The notes under the pieces: generated by a model
Told to the model about the DNA's origin: nothing
Seen by the model: only the letters and a program-made list of their open reading frames with translations
The model's database searches: none
Assembly: GCA_001600695.1 (NCBI GenBank)
Contig: BCKQ01000009.1
Coordinates: 1-64,000 of the forward strand
Direction of reading: 5' to 3'
Source of the DNA: Ascoidea asiatica
Lineage: Eukaryota; Ascomycota; Saccharomycetes; Ascoideales; Ascoideaceae
Length of the DNA stretch: 64,000 bases
Shown: positions 44,255 to 54,363 of the stretch, piece by piece
Layout: the number at the start of each line of letters is the position of its first letter
Numbering within the stretch: the first letter of the stretch is position 1
Program-made: the position numbers and the translations under genes

Positions 44255-45084
44255 TTTGGGTTCACAGCAACTTTGATAATTCTGCGTGGCTGTGAAACAA
44301 GGAATATTTTCCTTTTTCAGTAAACTGCTTGTTACCCGCTCCACTGCAGTCGATCCGATAAAGCACTTTTCCGAAAGCCCAACGGACCGCACGATTTGAG
44401 ATAAAAACTAATTACCCGGTGATTTGTTTTGAACTACATTTAATTCAATTGAATTGAATTTGTGTTCTTAAAAGTATTGAAATATTTCAGATACGTAAAT
44501 TGAAGTAAAACTCAGAAGAAATACCATTTGAATCAAAGTTATTCTTGATTACAAAATAATCTTTTCTTCAAATCAATTGTTCTTTTATGGAACCAGTGGT
44601 CCTCCATTTACAAATGGTATTTGACCATATGATCAAAGGCATTGAACAACATTTTCAATTACTTTTCTAATTTTGGTTATTTTTTTAACATTTTCAATAT
44701 TTTCAATATTTTTAGTTTTTTTTTAAAAACTTACTTGATGCATTACTAGGAGGTTATAACTATTTTACAAAATTTTAGTAACTGTTTATCTAGTCTTAAA
44801 TAAATTAGGTTTGAGTAGCGTTTTCTAAATATTTTCTTTCTCTTTTGAATATTATAGAACAATTTTCAAACTTTAAGCATAAATAATTAAAATTAAATTC
44901 AACCGTTATTCTATCACAATATTTTATAATATGAAATACTACATAGTATATCATCTTGAATTATTATTTTTTTCATATACGAGCATTAGTTTTTCATGTA
45001 TTGTAATCATAATAACCTACAGGATATATAGGTATATATATATATAAAGTATATATACAGTATATCTATCTATATCTGTTTATA

Positions 45085-46189
45085 TCAATTAGAGTCAGTA
45101 AATTCATATGAACCCATTGGAAAGAAACCACCGGAGCTTTAAAGAAAAATATGTTAGTATTATTAATTCAATTGAATTGAAGATTGATTTATTTTTTAAT
45201 GAATTTTTTAATGAATTTTGTAAAAAATATACATACTTTGAATGTCTTGAGAAATAATCAAAATCTATACTTATAGCATTTGCTAAAATTACAGCTTTTT
45301 CATCAAAAGATAAAGATTGATTTGAAATATTTGAATAATTATTATAATCATTATCAGGTAAATTATAAAAAGCAGAAGGATCCATTCTTAACATATAAAC
45401 TCCAGTATCAGTAAATAATTCTCTACCTAAACCTACCCAATTTCTATCTACAGAACCAATAATTTGATTTGATTCATTTTTAATTTGAAAATCAAAAGAT
45501 AAAAAAGGTGCATCAATTGCACCAAATTGTGTATAAAAATCTGAATTTGAATCTTTATTATCAGAAAGAAATAAATTATAACGTCTTCTCCAAAAATGAA
45601 AACTTTGAATAGTTTCACCAATAATTATATTATTATTTGGTAAAATTGCTTTAATATGAGAATTTATAAAAGAAAATGGTCTTTTAATTGTTAATAATAA
45701 ATTATTATTAATATCAAATATATCAACAATAAAAGGTCTATGAAGTCTAAAAATTTGTCTTTGAATTGTATTTATAATTCCTGGATCTCTTTCAGCAATT
45801 GAACCAATTAGACCACCAGAAGCATTTTGAATTATATAACGATTTGCTTGTTCAAAACCCAAGAAAATATTCATCATTTCCATATTTCTTGAAATTACAA
45901 GAGTTGGTTCTGCTAAAATTGAAGCTATACCATCATAATAATTTATAACACTATTAGAATTATTCTTATGATTATGATTATTATTTGAAATATTTTCAGA
46001 AGGATAAAATGATAAATTATCAATATTATTATGTTTTAATTGATCTTTATAAGGTTTTTTATAAAATTTTTTAGGGGTGGATTTATAATTCGGAAGAGGA
46101 GAATAAAATCTTTTTGAAAGTAAAGAAAAATTTATTTGTCTTTTTAAAAAAATCTTAAAGGAATTCGAATTATACATGAAGATAATCAA
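45085..46189 (-). CDS. AIM25: mitochondrial scramblase-family protein, split gene
   Basis: A phospholipid-scramblase-family protein like yeast Aim25, which is mitochondrial. The basic N-terminus (SLLSKRFYSPL) looks like a presequence. The core runs from LVISRNMEMMNIFLGFEQANRY through RHRPF-type sequence (FRLHRPFIVDIFD) to SVDRNWVGLGRELFTDTGVY. The open frame continues past SRHSK into nonsense, but GTATGT there (plus-strand 45231-45236), a perfect TACTAAC (45153-45159) and acceptor AAG (45137-45139) define a 100-base intron. Exon 2 is 45085-45136 and the join reads SRHSNSGGFFPMGSYEF before the stop, which fits the Gly-rich end of the family. Exon 1 is 45237-46189. A second in-frame ATG lies four codons into the frame. 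Confidence 0.88.
45137..45236 (-). other. spliceosomal intron in AIM25, near the 3' end
   Basis: A 100-base intron with GTATGT donor, TACTAAC branch and acceptor TTTAAAG only 16 bases beyond the branch motif. It lies 17 codons before the stop, an uncommon place for a yeast intron. It splits an Asn codon after its second base. Confidence 0.9.
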
Positions 46190-47347
46190 AAAAAAAAAAT
46201 ATGCAAATTGAAAAAACTGGTATATACGAATATACTGAATAATAATGGGAAATAGAAAATATTAAATCTTTTATTTGAAAAGAATTTGGTATATGAGAAT
46301 AAAAGGGTGTAACCTTAAAGGAATTAAACTTTAGATGAATTTGAAATAAAACCAGATCAGATAAACAGAAGTATCACAGGATAAAGAAAGTGAATAAATT
46401 GAATAGAGAGAATTGAATAAACTTGATTTATTTGGATCTATTCTCTAAAATGATGAAAAAAATACGTCTGTTGCGATAAGCTGATACCCTCAGTAGGGTG
46501 GTGGCACTGCAGCTCAGGTGTGCTTACATAATACCGGCAGTATGTGGCAAAGTAGATCCCACCAAAGTGGTCTCGATAGCAACAGAGCCAATCGGGAAAA
46601 AGGCAGAGCCAGGCACATGATGCGACACCTTCGAGCCCAGCGAGTCAGCTGACCGGCCCGTGAGGCGTGAAGCATCGAGAGAGTCTGTGAAATCGAGACG
46701 GTTGTCTGAGATCCAAAACGGTGCAAAAGACGACTACGGGAATAGCTGAGTTTGAGTCATTCCCCTTGGCAGTGAAACTATGATGGTGCTTACACTAAGC
46801 TCTGGCTTACTTAAGCTGTTTTGAATAAGTGTGGTACCCCTCTTATACATCAGTCTCCTTTATTTTTGATCACAAGACTTTGAGAACTATTCCAAGACTT
46901 TTCTGACTTTTCTGACTTTTCACAACTTTTCACAACTTTTCTCAGACATTCAACAAAAAATCGATAACCGAATTTTGTTCGTTGAAAAATCGAATAATTT
47001 GCAGATGAATGAAAATATTTAAAAATTCCTAGATTCAAATCTTAATTTTTCTATATTCTCTTCCAAATCACTTATCACTTCCATTTCAAGCTCTCTTTTT
47101 CCATAAGTAAAGTCAATAAGCATAATAATTTTAATAGTGAAAATAAATTCAATCACAATCACAATCATATTCATCATACTACTACAAAAAATACCACATT
47201 TACTTTAATTTCCAATTGGTTCAACATACTTTTAGTCATAAATTTTTTATATATTATTATATTATAATATATTAAATATTCAGTTTTCATTATATCTATA
47301 TATTCATATATATATATATATATATATATCTAGTATATATTAAGTAA
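46190..47347. promoter_or_regulatory. divergent AIM25 / GPD promoter region
   Basis: A 1.16-kb gap. About 46480-46860 is one of the most GC-rich blocks of the window, with several short repeated and complementary words (GGTGGCA, CTTGGCAGTG). The remainder to 47347 is AT-rich and ends in a TA dinucleotide run at about 47307-47327. I found no tRNA-like A/B boxes or C/D-box pair of sensible spacing in the block. Confidence 0.5.
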
Positions 47348-48595
47348 ATGACAATAAATTTCAAAACTTATAATTCTTTATCTATATTCAAAAAATTCAA
47401 TTCATATTATTATAAATCAATTTTCTTAAAAATGTCTTCTCATGAAATTGCAACTCAAAGATTAGCTCAAATTGGTAATATTTTATCACCAAATAAAAAT
47501 TTTTCATCATCTTCAACATCTCCAATTAAACCTTTTAAAATTACTGTTATTGGTTCTGGTAATTGGGGTACTACAATTGCAAAAGTTTTAGCTGAAAATG
47601 CTGCTCTTAGACCACATTTATTTCAAAGAAAAGTTAATATGTGGGTTTATGAAGAAAAAATTAATGGAAAAAATTTAACAGAGATAATTAATAATGATAA
47701 TGAAAATGTTAAATATTTACCTGGTATAAAATTACCAAAAAATTTATTTGCAGAACCTGATATTGTAAAAGCTGTTAATGATGTTGATTTATTAGTTTTT
47801 AATATACCTCATCAATTTCTTGCAAGAATTTGTAAACAATTAAAAGGTAAAGTTCCAAAAAAAGCAAGAGCAATTTCTTGTTTAAAAGGTTTAGATGTAA
47901 CCCCAGATGGTTGTAATTTATTATCAACTTATATAACTCAAAATTTAGGTATATATTGTGGTGCATTATCTGGTGCAAATTTAGCTCCAGAAGTTGCAAA
48001 ACAAAAATGGTCTGAAACAACTGTTGCTTATGATTTACCACAAGATTTTAGAGGTCCTGGTAAAGATATTGATCAAATTGTTTTAAAACAAGCTTTTCAT
48101 AGACCTTATTTTCATGTTAGAGTTATAAATGATGTTGCTGGCGTTTCAATTGCTGGTGCTTTAAAAAATATTGTTGCTTTATCTGTTGGTTTTGTTGAAG
48201 GTTTAGGTTGGGGTGATAATGCTAAAGCTGCAATTATGAGAGTTGGTTTAATGGAAATTGTTAAATTTGGTAAAATATTTTTTCCTGATTCAAATCCAGA
48301 TACTTTTACAGTTGAATCTGCAGGTGTTGCAGATTTAATTACAACTTGTTCAGGTGGTAGAAATGTTAAAGTTGGTAGATATATGGCAAAAACTGGTAAA
48401 AGTGCTTTAGAAGTTGAAAAGGAATTATTAAATGGTCAATCTGCTCAAGGAATAATCACCGCTAAAGAAGTACATGAATTATTAAAAAATAAAAATAAAA
48501 CTTCAGAATTTCCTCTTTTTGAAGCTACTTATCAAATAGTTTATGGAACTGAATCAATGGAAAGTCTTCCTGAACTACTAGAACAACTTGAATAA
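47348..48595 (+). CDS. GPD1: NAD-dependent glycerol-3-phosphate dehydrogenase
   Basis: Reduces dihydroxyacetone phosphate to glycerol-3-phosphate with NADH, for glycerol production, osmotic balance and redox sink. The 415-residue frame contains the Rossmann motif IGSGNWGTTIAK (about 67-78), a NIPHQFL segment, GANLAPEVAK, the catalytic-lysine region SIAGALKNIVAL (about 262-273) and a C-terminal domain with GRNVKVGRYM. From Met29 (47432) the protein starts MSSHEIATQRL and has the ordinary length. The 28 residues before that are basic, Ser/Tyr-rich and without acidic residues, like a mitochondrial presequence. So either start may be used. GPD1 and GPD2 paralogues cannot be told apart here. Confidence 0.94.
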   Translation: MTINFKTYNSLSIFKKFNSYYYKSIFLKMSSHEIATQRLAQIGNILSPNKNFSSSSTSPIKPFKITVIGSGNWGTTIAKVLAENAALRPHLFQRKVNMWVYEEKINGKNLTEIINNDNENVKYLPGIKLPKNLFAEPDIVKAVNDVDLLVFNIPHQFLARICKQLKGKVPKKARAISCLKGLDVTPDGCNLLSTYITQNLGIYCGALSGANLAPEVAKQKWSETTVAYDLPQDFRGPGKDIDQIVLKQAFHRPYFHVRVINDVAGVSIAGALKNIVALSVGFVEGLGWGDNAKAAIMRVGLMEIVKFGKIFFPDSNPDTFTVESAGVADLITTCSGGRNVKVGRYMAKTGKSALEVEKELLNGQSAQGIITAKEVHELLKNKNKTSEFPLFEATYQIVYGTESMESLPELLEQLE

Positions 48596-49253
48596 GTATA
48601 TTCAACCAACATAATCTCATTCTAAAATCAATTTTATCTTCTATACAGTATATAATCTTCATTCTTTAATATTCTTTTAATATTACTCTATTCTTTAATC
48701 ATTATTTAATTTTTATTTGTAAATCTCATATAATAACTTTGAGGTGGTCCCGTGTATCAGGTCTCATTTACTCACATGTTCCAGTACTAATTATTTTCCA
48801 CGCGTTATTCCTTGCTTGTTTACTTTTTTGTCTTTTGCTTCACTGCTTCACTGCTTCATCCAAATGATAATGCTCCTGCTAATCTTAATACTGCAATGTG
48901 ATTTCAGATTCTTGATTTCTTATTTCTGATTTCACAGTCCTCAAACTTGATTTTATTCAAATTCAGATATAAAAACAATTACTTCAATCACAATCACAAT
49001 CTCAGTAGTATTAATCATCCACTCTATACTTTCTTTTAAAAACAATCAATCAGGTTATCAAAAGTAATAACTTCATAACTGACTTCTAATTAATCTACTT
49101 TAATCATTCACTATTCACTTATGATTCTTTTTTTTATTCTATAACATCTCTATTTTTCAATATTAAATTCTCTTTAATCAATCTTTATGTCAAAATTAAA
49201 ATAAATATAGAATATATAATATATAATATATATCTTAGAGAGATTAATAAAAT
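48596..49253. promoter_or_regulatory. GPD 3' region and MPS1 upstream region
   Basis: A 658-base pyrimidine-rich, AT-rich gap between two plus-strand genes. TTATA-type stretches lie just before the MPS1 ATG. No gene is seen. Confidence 0.4.
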
Positions 49254-51602
49254 ATGCAAAGTTTGAATTTACCTTCAAATTTTGATTTATCAGATGATTC
49301 AGATGATGATACTATTTATCAAAAACTTAGTAAATATGGTGTAGCGACTTTAAGAGCTTTAAAATCTGAAGAAGAAAATAAAATTCATAATGATAAAATT
49401 AATAAAATCGACAATAATAGTAGTAATGATAAGGATAATAATAGTCAGGATATTGAAAATAATCTGAGTAATAAAAATATTAAAGACATTGAAACTACTC
49501 CTACCAATCAATCCAATCAGTCTAATCAATCAAACCATTCCAATCAATTTCAATATGTGAATCAATCAAATTATTTAAATAGAAATAATCAATTCAATCA
49601 AAATAATTCAAGCACTCAAAATATCTCAAATACCCCAAATATTCCAATTACTTCAAGTATTTCAAATATTTCAAATAATCAAAGAAATCAAAATTCCATA
49701 GATCCAAAAATAATACATTTCAATCTTAATACTCAACCAACAATAAATTCAACTTTTCAAAGAAATCTGAATGATAATCAAGATTCTCAATTTAATCCAA
49801 ATAATGCAACTACAATTAATAGTAATAATATTATGGATTTTAATTCATATTCAAATGAAAATACAAAAGCAACTACTCTTACGGTAACTAAAAAAGAAAA
49901 GGATACTCAAAAATCACTAAATCAATCTCAGTCTCAATCACAATCACAATCCCAATCACTGTCACAGTCGCAATTCAAACCTAGTAATAGTGCAAATGGT
50001 TCAACTGATTCTTCAAGAAAAAATATATCTTCCTTCTCTTCTAAAAAAAATTTAGGTATTCCACAAAGAATTACTGATAATATTCAAAATCAATCTTTAC
50101 AAAGTTCTGAAAATGATGTGATAATGACTCCTGTAAATAATAAAGTTAAAAATATTGAGAATTTCACTAATATCGATGATCCTAATAATATCAATAATAT
50201 AAATAATATCAGTGATTTAAATAATATGAATAAGATAAACAGTATTGATAATATTGATAATATTGAAAATGAAATATATAATCAATCTGATAAATTCTTT
50301 CAAAAAAAAAATAGTGACATAAATTTAAATTTTAATTATAATAATTCAATGGAAAGGTTTGGCTCAAAATTTAATCATTCAAGAAAATCTTTAACAGGTA
50401 AATCAAATATTTTAAATTTAAATAATGATAGAACTCCAATGAATAAACAATCTAGAAGAATTAGTTTAAAAAGAATGGAAATTGTATCTCCTTCAGTTTT
50501 AACTTCTACTCCAAAAGATAAACCAAAAACAAGATCTTCTTATGAAAAACAACCAGAAATTTCTAATATAAATTTATCTCAAAAAAGATCCTCATCATAT
50601 TCTTTTAATGATACTTTAGAGGTAAATAATTCTCTTTATGAAATTTTAGGAAAACTTGGAAAAGGTGGATCTTCAGTTGTATATAAAGTAAAATCAAAAA
50701 ATAATAAAGTTTATGCAATTAAAAAAGTTTCTTTAGATACTGTTGATAAAGCAATTGTTAAAGGTTATAAAGGAGAAATCGGATTATTACTTAAATTAAG
50801 AAACTATGATAGAGTTGTAAAATTAGTTGATTATAATATAAGCTCATTCTTTCTTTTTTTAGTCATGGAATGTGGTGATATTGATTTAGCCAGTGTTTTA
50901 TCTCAACGATTAAAAGAACCTTTAGATGTTGAATTTGTTAGATTTCATACTAAAGAAATGTTAGAATGTGTTCAAGCTGTCCATTCAGCTGGTGTAGTTC
51001 ATTCGGATTTAAAACCTGCTAATTTTTTATTTGTAAAAGGAAAACTTAAATTAATTGATTTTGGAATTGCAAATGCAGTTCCAGATCATACAGTTAATAT
51101 TTATAGAGATAATCAAATTGGTACATTAAACTATATGGCACCAGAAACATTATTAGATGATAAAATTTCTTCTTCCACTCATAGTTCTACATGGAAGGTT
51201 GGAAAACCTTCAGATGTTTGGTCATGTGGATGCATTTTGTACCAAATGATATATGGAAAACCACCTTATGCTCATCTTGAAGGTACTAAAAGAATTCTTG
51301 CAATAATCAATCCAGAAGTTAAAGTATCATTTCCAGAAAAATCTACAGGTGATATATATGTTCCAAGATCTGCTATAGCGACAATGAAAGCTTGTTTTAA
51401 TAGAAATCCTAATGATCGATGGACTGCAGAACAAATTTTAAATGGTCCATTCCTTAAGCCTACAGTAATAACGAAAGAGTTTTTAAAATATTTACTAGAA
51501 AGTACAATTGAATATAGCGCAAAACATCCAGATCTTGGAAAACAAACAATTGATTTCTTAGTTGATGATGTTTGGGAAAAGCTTCCTGGTTTTCACTATT
51601 GA
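49254..51602 (+). CDS. MPS1: dual-specificity spindle-checkpoint kinase Mps1
   Basis: Essential kinase of kinetochores and spindle pole bodies, for checkpoint signalling and pole duplication. The 782 residues have a long Asn/Ser/Gln-rich N-terminus (about 450) and a C-terminal kinase domain. Glycine loop LGKGGSSVVYKV lies at about 466, VAIK-type lysine YAIKK at about 487, catalytic loop VHSDLKPANF at about 580 (Ser in place of Arg before Asp, characteristic of Mps1), DFG at about 602, and GTLNYMAPETL. The Gln-Ser repeat near residue 230 includes a CTG codon between two Ser codons. Similar in length to S. cerevisiae Mps1 (764). It ends 462 bases before the convergent ARP2 stop. Confidence 0.95.
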   Translation: MQSLNLPSNFDLSDDSDDDTIYQKLSKYGVATLRALKSEEENKIHNDKINKIDNNSSNDKDNNSQDIENNLSNKNIKDIETTPTNQSNQSNQSNHSNQFQYVNQSNYLNRNNQFNQNNSSTQNISNTPNIPITSSISNISNNQRNQNSIDPKIIHFNLNTQPTINSTFQRNLNDNQDSQFNPNNATTINSNNIMDFNSYSNENTKATTLTVTKKEKDTQKSLNQSQSQSQSQSQSLSQSQFKPSNSANGSTDSSRKNISSFSSKKNLGIPQRITDNIQNQSLQSSENDVIMTPVNNKVKNIENFTNIDDPNNINNINNISDLNNMNKINSIDNIDNIENEIYNQSDKFFQKKNSDINLNFNYNNSMERFGSKFNHSRKSLTGKSNILNLNNDRTPMNKQSRRISLKRMEIVSPSVLTSTPKDKPKTRSSYEKQPEISNINLSQKRSSSYSFNDTLEVNNSLYEILGKLGKGGSSVVYKVKSKNNKVYAIKKVSLDTVDKAIVKGYKGEIGLLLKLRNYDRVVKLVDYNISSFFLFLVMECGDIDLASVLSQRLKEPLDVEFVRFHTKEMLECVQAVHSAGVVHSDLKPANFLFVKGKLKLIDFGIANAVPDHTVNIYRDNQIGTLNYMAPETLLDDKISSSTHSSTWKVGKPSDVWSCGCILYQMIYGKPPYAHLEGTKRILAIINPEVKVSFPEKSTGDIYVPRSAIATMKACFNRNPNDRWTAEQILNGPFLKPTVITKEFLKYLLESTIEYSAKHPDLGKQTIDFLVDDVWEKLPGFHY

Positions 51603-52063
51603 GTCTTTTAAATGAGCTTTTTTTTTTTTATTTTTTGGCATTTTTTTAAGTATAAAATGATTTTATCAATTATGTATATTAGTCTCTTCTTTATTTTATT
51701 TTTTTTTTTGAAATCTCATTTTTTTTTTGTGTAAATTTTGAAATTTTTTTATATTTTGTTATATGATTTTACATTTTTTTGGTTTTTTTTTACCTTTTAT
51801 CAAAAGTCTCTCGAATGAAAGGAGATTTTTTTTTTTGCATGAAAAACTAAAATATTTCAAAAATCTGCATTTCTTCCATTAAATAAACTTATTTATGTTC
51901 AATTATGATAATATAATAATTGTGTAGTGTATATATTTTTGATTTTTTTTTGACTTTTTTTTGTGTTAAAATTGAAATGGATTGGTTTTTTTTTATTGAA
52001 CAAAAGTGAAATACATTATTTATATGAATATATATAAATATATAATATGTTTTGATGGAATAA
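51603..52063. terminator. convergent T-rich 3' region MPS1 / ARP2
   Basis: A 461-base gap with many runs of seven to ten T on the plus strand, between two convergent stops. Such tracts suit transcript cleavage and termination on the plus strand. No discrete signal is demonstrable. Confidence 0.35.
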
Positions 52064-53260
52064 TTATCTTGGACCAAATTTAGATTGTAAAACTCTTGGA
52101 CCTTGCTCTTCCCATTCTTGTTTTGTTAACCACATATGATCTTTATCAGCCATTATATTTGCCAATACAGCACCCCCTATAAAAACCATATGTCTTCTTC
52201 TTGGAGGATCTTCAATTCTTACTTTAAATTTAGATAATCTATCTGGATCATTATTAAGTACTCTAGTATACCATAATTGTTTCAATTCTTTTTCTAGTCT
52301 TGAAGGTAAACCAGGATACATACTTGAACCACCAGATAATACAATTGATTTAAATAAAGTACTTCTTATATCAACATCACAAGATTGAATTGTATTAAAT
52401 AAAGCTTCACCCATTCCAGGTTGTTCAACATCTATTAAATTTGGTTGAAATAAACATTCAGGAGCTTCAAATCTTTCAGAACCAATTTTTATTATACGAC
52501 CATCAGGTAATTCATAATTTTCTACTAACACAGTTGTATCTTGAGCTAAATTAGTATCAAAATCTAAATCATAAGATATATAACACAATTTTTCTTTAAT
52601 TTGTCTAATTGTTTCAAAATCTGCAGTTCTATTAAAGGCATAACCTCTTCTTAATAATAAATTAATTAAATTTCTAGTTACATCTCTACCAGCAATATCA
52701 ATTCTTTTTGTTTGATGATTTAATACAACAGAATCATAAACAGGAACAATATGAGTTACTCCATCACCGGAATCTACAACAACCCCAGAAGATAAACCTT
52801 GAGCATATAAAGCTAAAACAGCTTGAATTGCAACATAAACACCACCAAATTGATAATTTTCAAGCATTATTTCACACATTTTTTCTCTATTTTTTAAAGG
52901 ATTCATTGGTGGTTCAGTTAAGAGTATTTTTTTACCAGTTGGATCAATTTTCATTTTTTCATAAAATGAATAATTCCATAAATATTGCATATCATCCCAA
53001 TTTTTAATTATACCATTTTCCATAGGATAGGAAATTTGTAATAATGATCTAATTTTTTGAGCTTCATTACCACACATTATATCTTTCAATTCAATATTTT
53101 TTAAATCATTTAATATTGAGGAAGAAATTGAACTTTCTTCAGCTCTAAGTATTGGTCTACCGACAATTGATGGAAAAGTATAATCAGGAAAATTAGTTCC
53201 ACCATAACCAATTTTAACAAAACCAGTTCCCTGATCAAGAACAATGGGCTGACCAGACAT
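52064..53260 (-). CDS. ARP2: actin-related protein 2 (Arp2/3 complex)
   Basis: ATP-binding core subunit of the Arp2/3 complex that nucleates branched actin at endocytic patches. The 398 residues are close to the yeast length (391). Actin-fold signatures include [14 protein letters not shown] (phosphate loop 1), [14 protein letters not shown] (phosphate loop 2), [10 protein letters not shown] and [19 protein letters not shown]. The end reads [25 protein letters not shown]-like, diagnostic of Arp2 rather than actin. It can interact with the acidic tail of the type I myosin encoded at 29757-33605. Confidence 0.97.
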   Translation of the reverse strand: MSGQPIVLDQGTGFVKIGYGGTNFPDYTFPSIVGRPILRAEESSISSSILNDLKNIELKDIMCGNEAQKIRSLLQISYPMENGIIKNWDDMQYLWNYSFYEKMKIDPTGKKILLTEPPMNPLKNREKMCEIMLENYQFGGVYVAIQAVLALYAQGLSSGVVVDSGDGVTHIVPVYDSVVLNHQTKRIDIAGRDVTRNLINLLLRRGYAFNRTADFETIRQIKEKLCYISYDLDFDTNLAQDTTVLVENYELPDGRIIKIGSERFEAPECLFQPNLIDVEQPGMGEALFNTIQSCDVDIRSTLFKSIVLSGGSSMYPGLPSRLEKELKQLWYTRVLNNDPDRLSKFKVRIEDPPRRRHMVFIGGAVLANIMADKDHMWLTKQEWEEQGPRVLQSKFGPR

Positions 53261-54363
53261 TTTTTTTAAAATTGAATATATATCTATGAATCAATGAAAG
53301 GAATTAATTGATAAGAAAATGGATTATAATCCACTACAGTACTAGTATTTCAAGAAGTATTGATGTCTATATTAGTATATCGAAATCAAAACACCTCATA
53401 CCGTCCTAAACAATAGTTCTTTCATTAATATGCTTGCCGTACGTAGTATTACTACACTATTATTATTATTATGGGACTGGAGTTCAATAATTTAATATGA
53501 CAAAGAACTCAATAATAATAACTATTGCAGTGATTGTAAAAGTGATACTTTTCCGTATTTATGAACTGAACCAAGAACAACCCCTAACAAGATCACATGA
53601 CACAAGAGACCCTTATAAATGGTCTTTGCTGTTTTATTACCCTGCTGTAATTGTAGAACCAAGTGGCTTATGGATGTGGCACTGAATAGTTTCTTGTGGC
53701 GACGTGTCATTTCTCAATTACATGGTTTATTTTTCCGCAATACTATCCTGTCCGCATGAAATGCTTCCATGGGTGTTCTTTGGATCTATTTTCAATACTT
53801 CGAATGCTTCGATGTCCTTCTATTCACGCCACATAAACCGCCACGTAACTTCCGCCACGCAAGCAGATCTGGGAAGTGAACGTTGATCTTTCTTTCAACA
53901 GCTTCCAGCTCTTCTTCTGTTTGAGCTCAGTTCTTTTTCATTAAACTCCACCGTGTTAACTTAAGTTACCGCTGCAAAAATCACTGTATTTACCGCTATT
54001 ACACTTTTCGACTTCTAACACTTGTTCACCTCTTACGTATGTGTGTATTAAGTATCACATCTCAATTTATTTCACTCTGAAAAGACCATATAAGCGCTGT
54101 GATTTCTACCAGAACTTCATCTTCTTCACCTTCTTTTTCTTCTTCTTCTTTAACTTATTTTAATTCAATTATACAACTATTCTTATTCTTTATTCTTTTT
54201 TTTTTTAATTGAATTATTATTATATATTCATTATCAAATTTCTAATTTAATTTTTAAGATTTCACCATTTTAAGATTTAATATTTAATATTTGTTTATAA
54301 GAAAAAGAAAAAGTAAAAAAATCAACAAAAAAAAAAAAAAAAATCAAATTTTTTTTTTTAAAA
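53261..54363. promoter_or_regulatory. divergent ARP2 / KAR2 promoter region
   Basis: A 1.1-kb gap. About 53380-54060 is GC-richer, with a TATAAAT word near 53610 and repeated GTGGC words near 53660-53700. ATATAAG at about 54088 may be the KAR2 TATA element. The last 180 bases are T- and A-rich tracts typical of a strong yeast leader. I did not find a clear unfolded-protein-response CAGCGTG element here. Confidence 0.45.

Larger units (their letters stand above)
41904..45084. other. 3.2-kb gene-poor region
   Basis: The largest gap of the window, upstream of the permease and downstream of AIM25. It holds simple repeats, a short presequence-like frame (42984-43145, 53 codons, starting MKCFSPLNLKIYY), a hydrophobic 67-codon frame on the minus strand (43975-44178), nested palindromes at 44215-44254 and two TTACCCG sites (44332-44338, 44412-44418). 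None of the frames is recognised, and neither is convincing as a gene. The composition and fragmentary open frames would suit an eroded locus. Confidence 0.45.
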
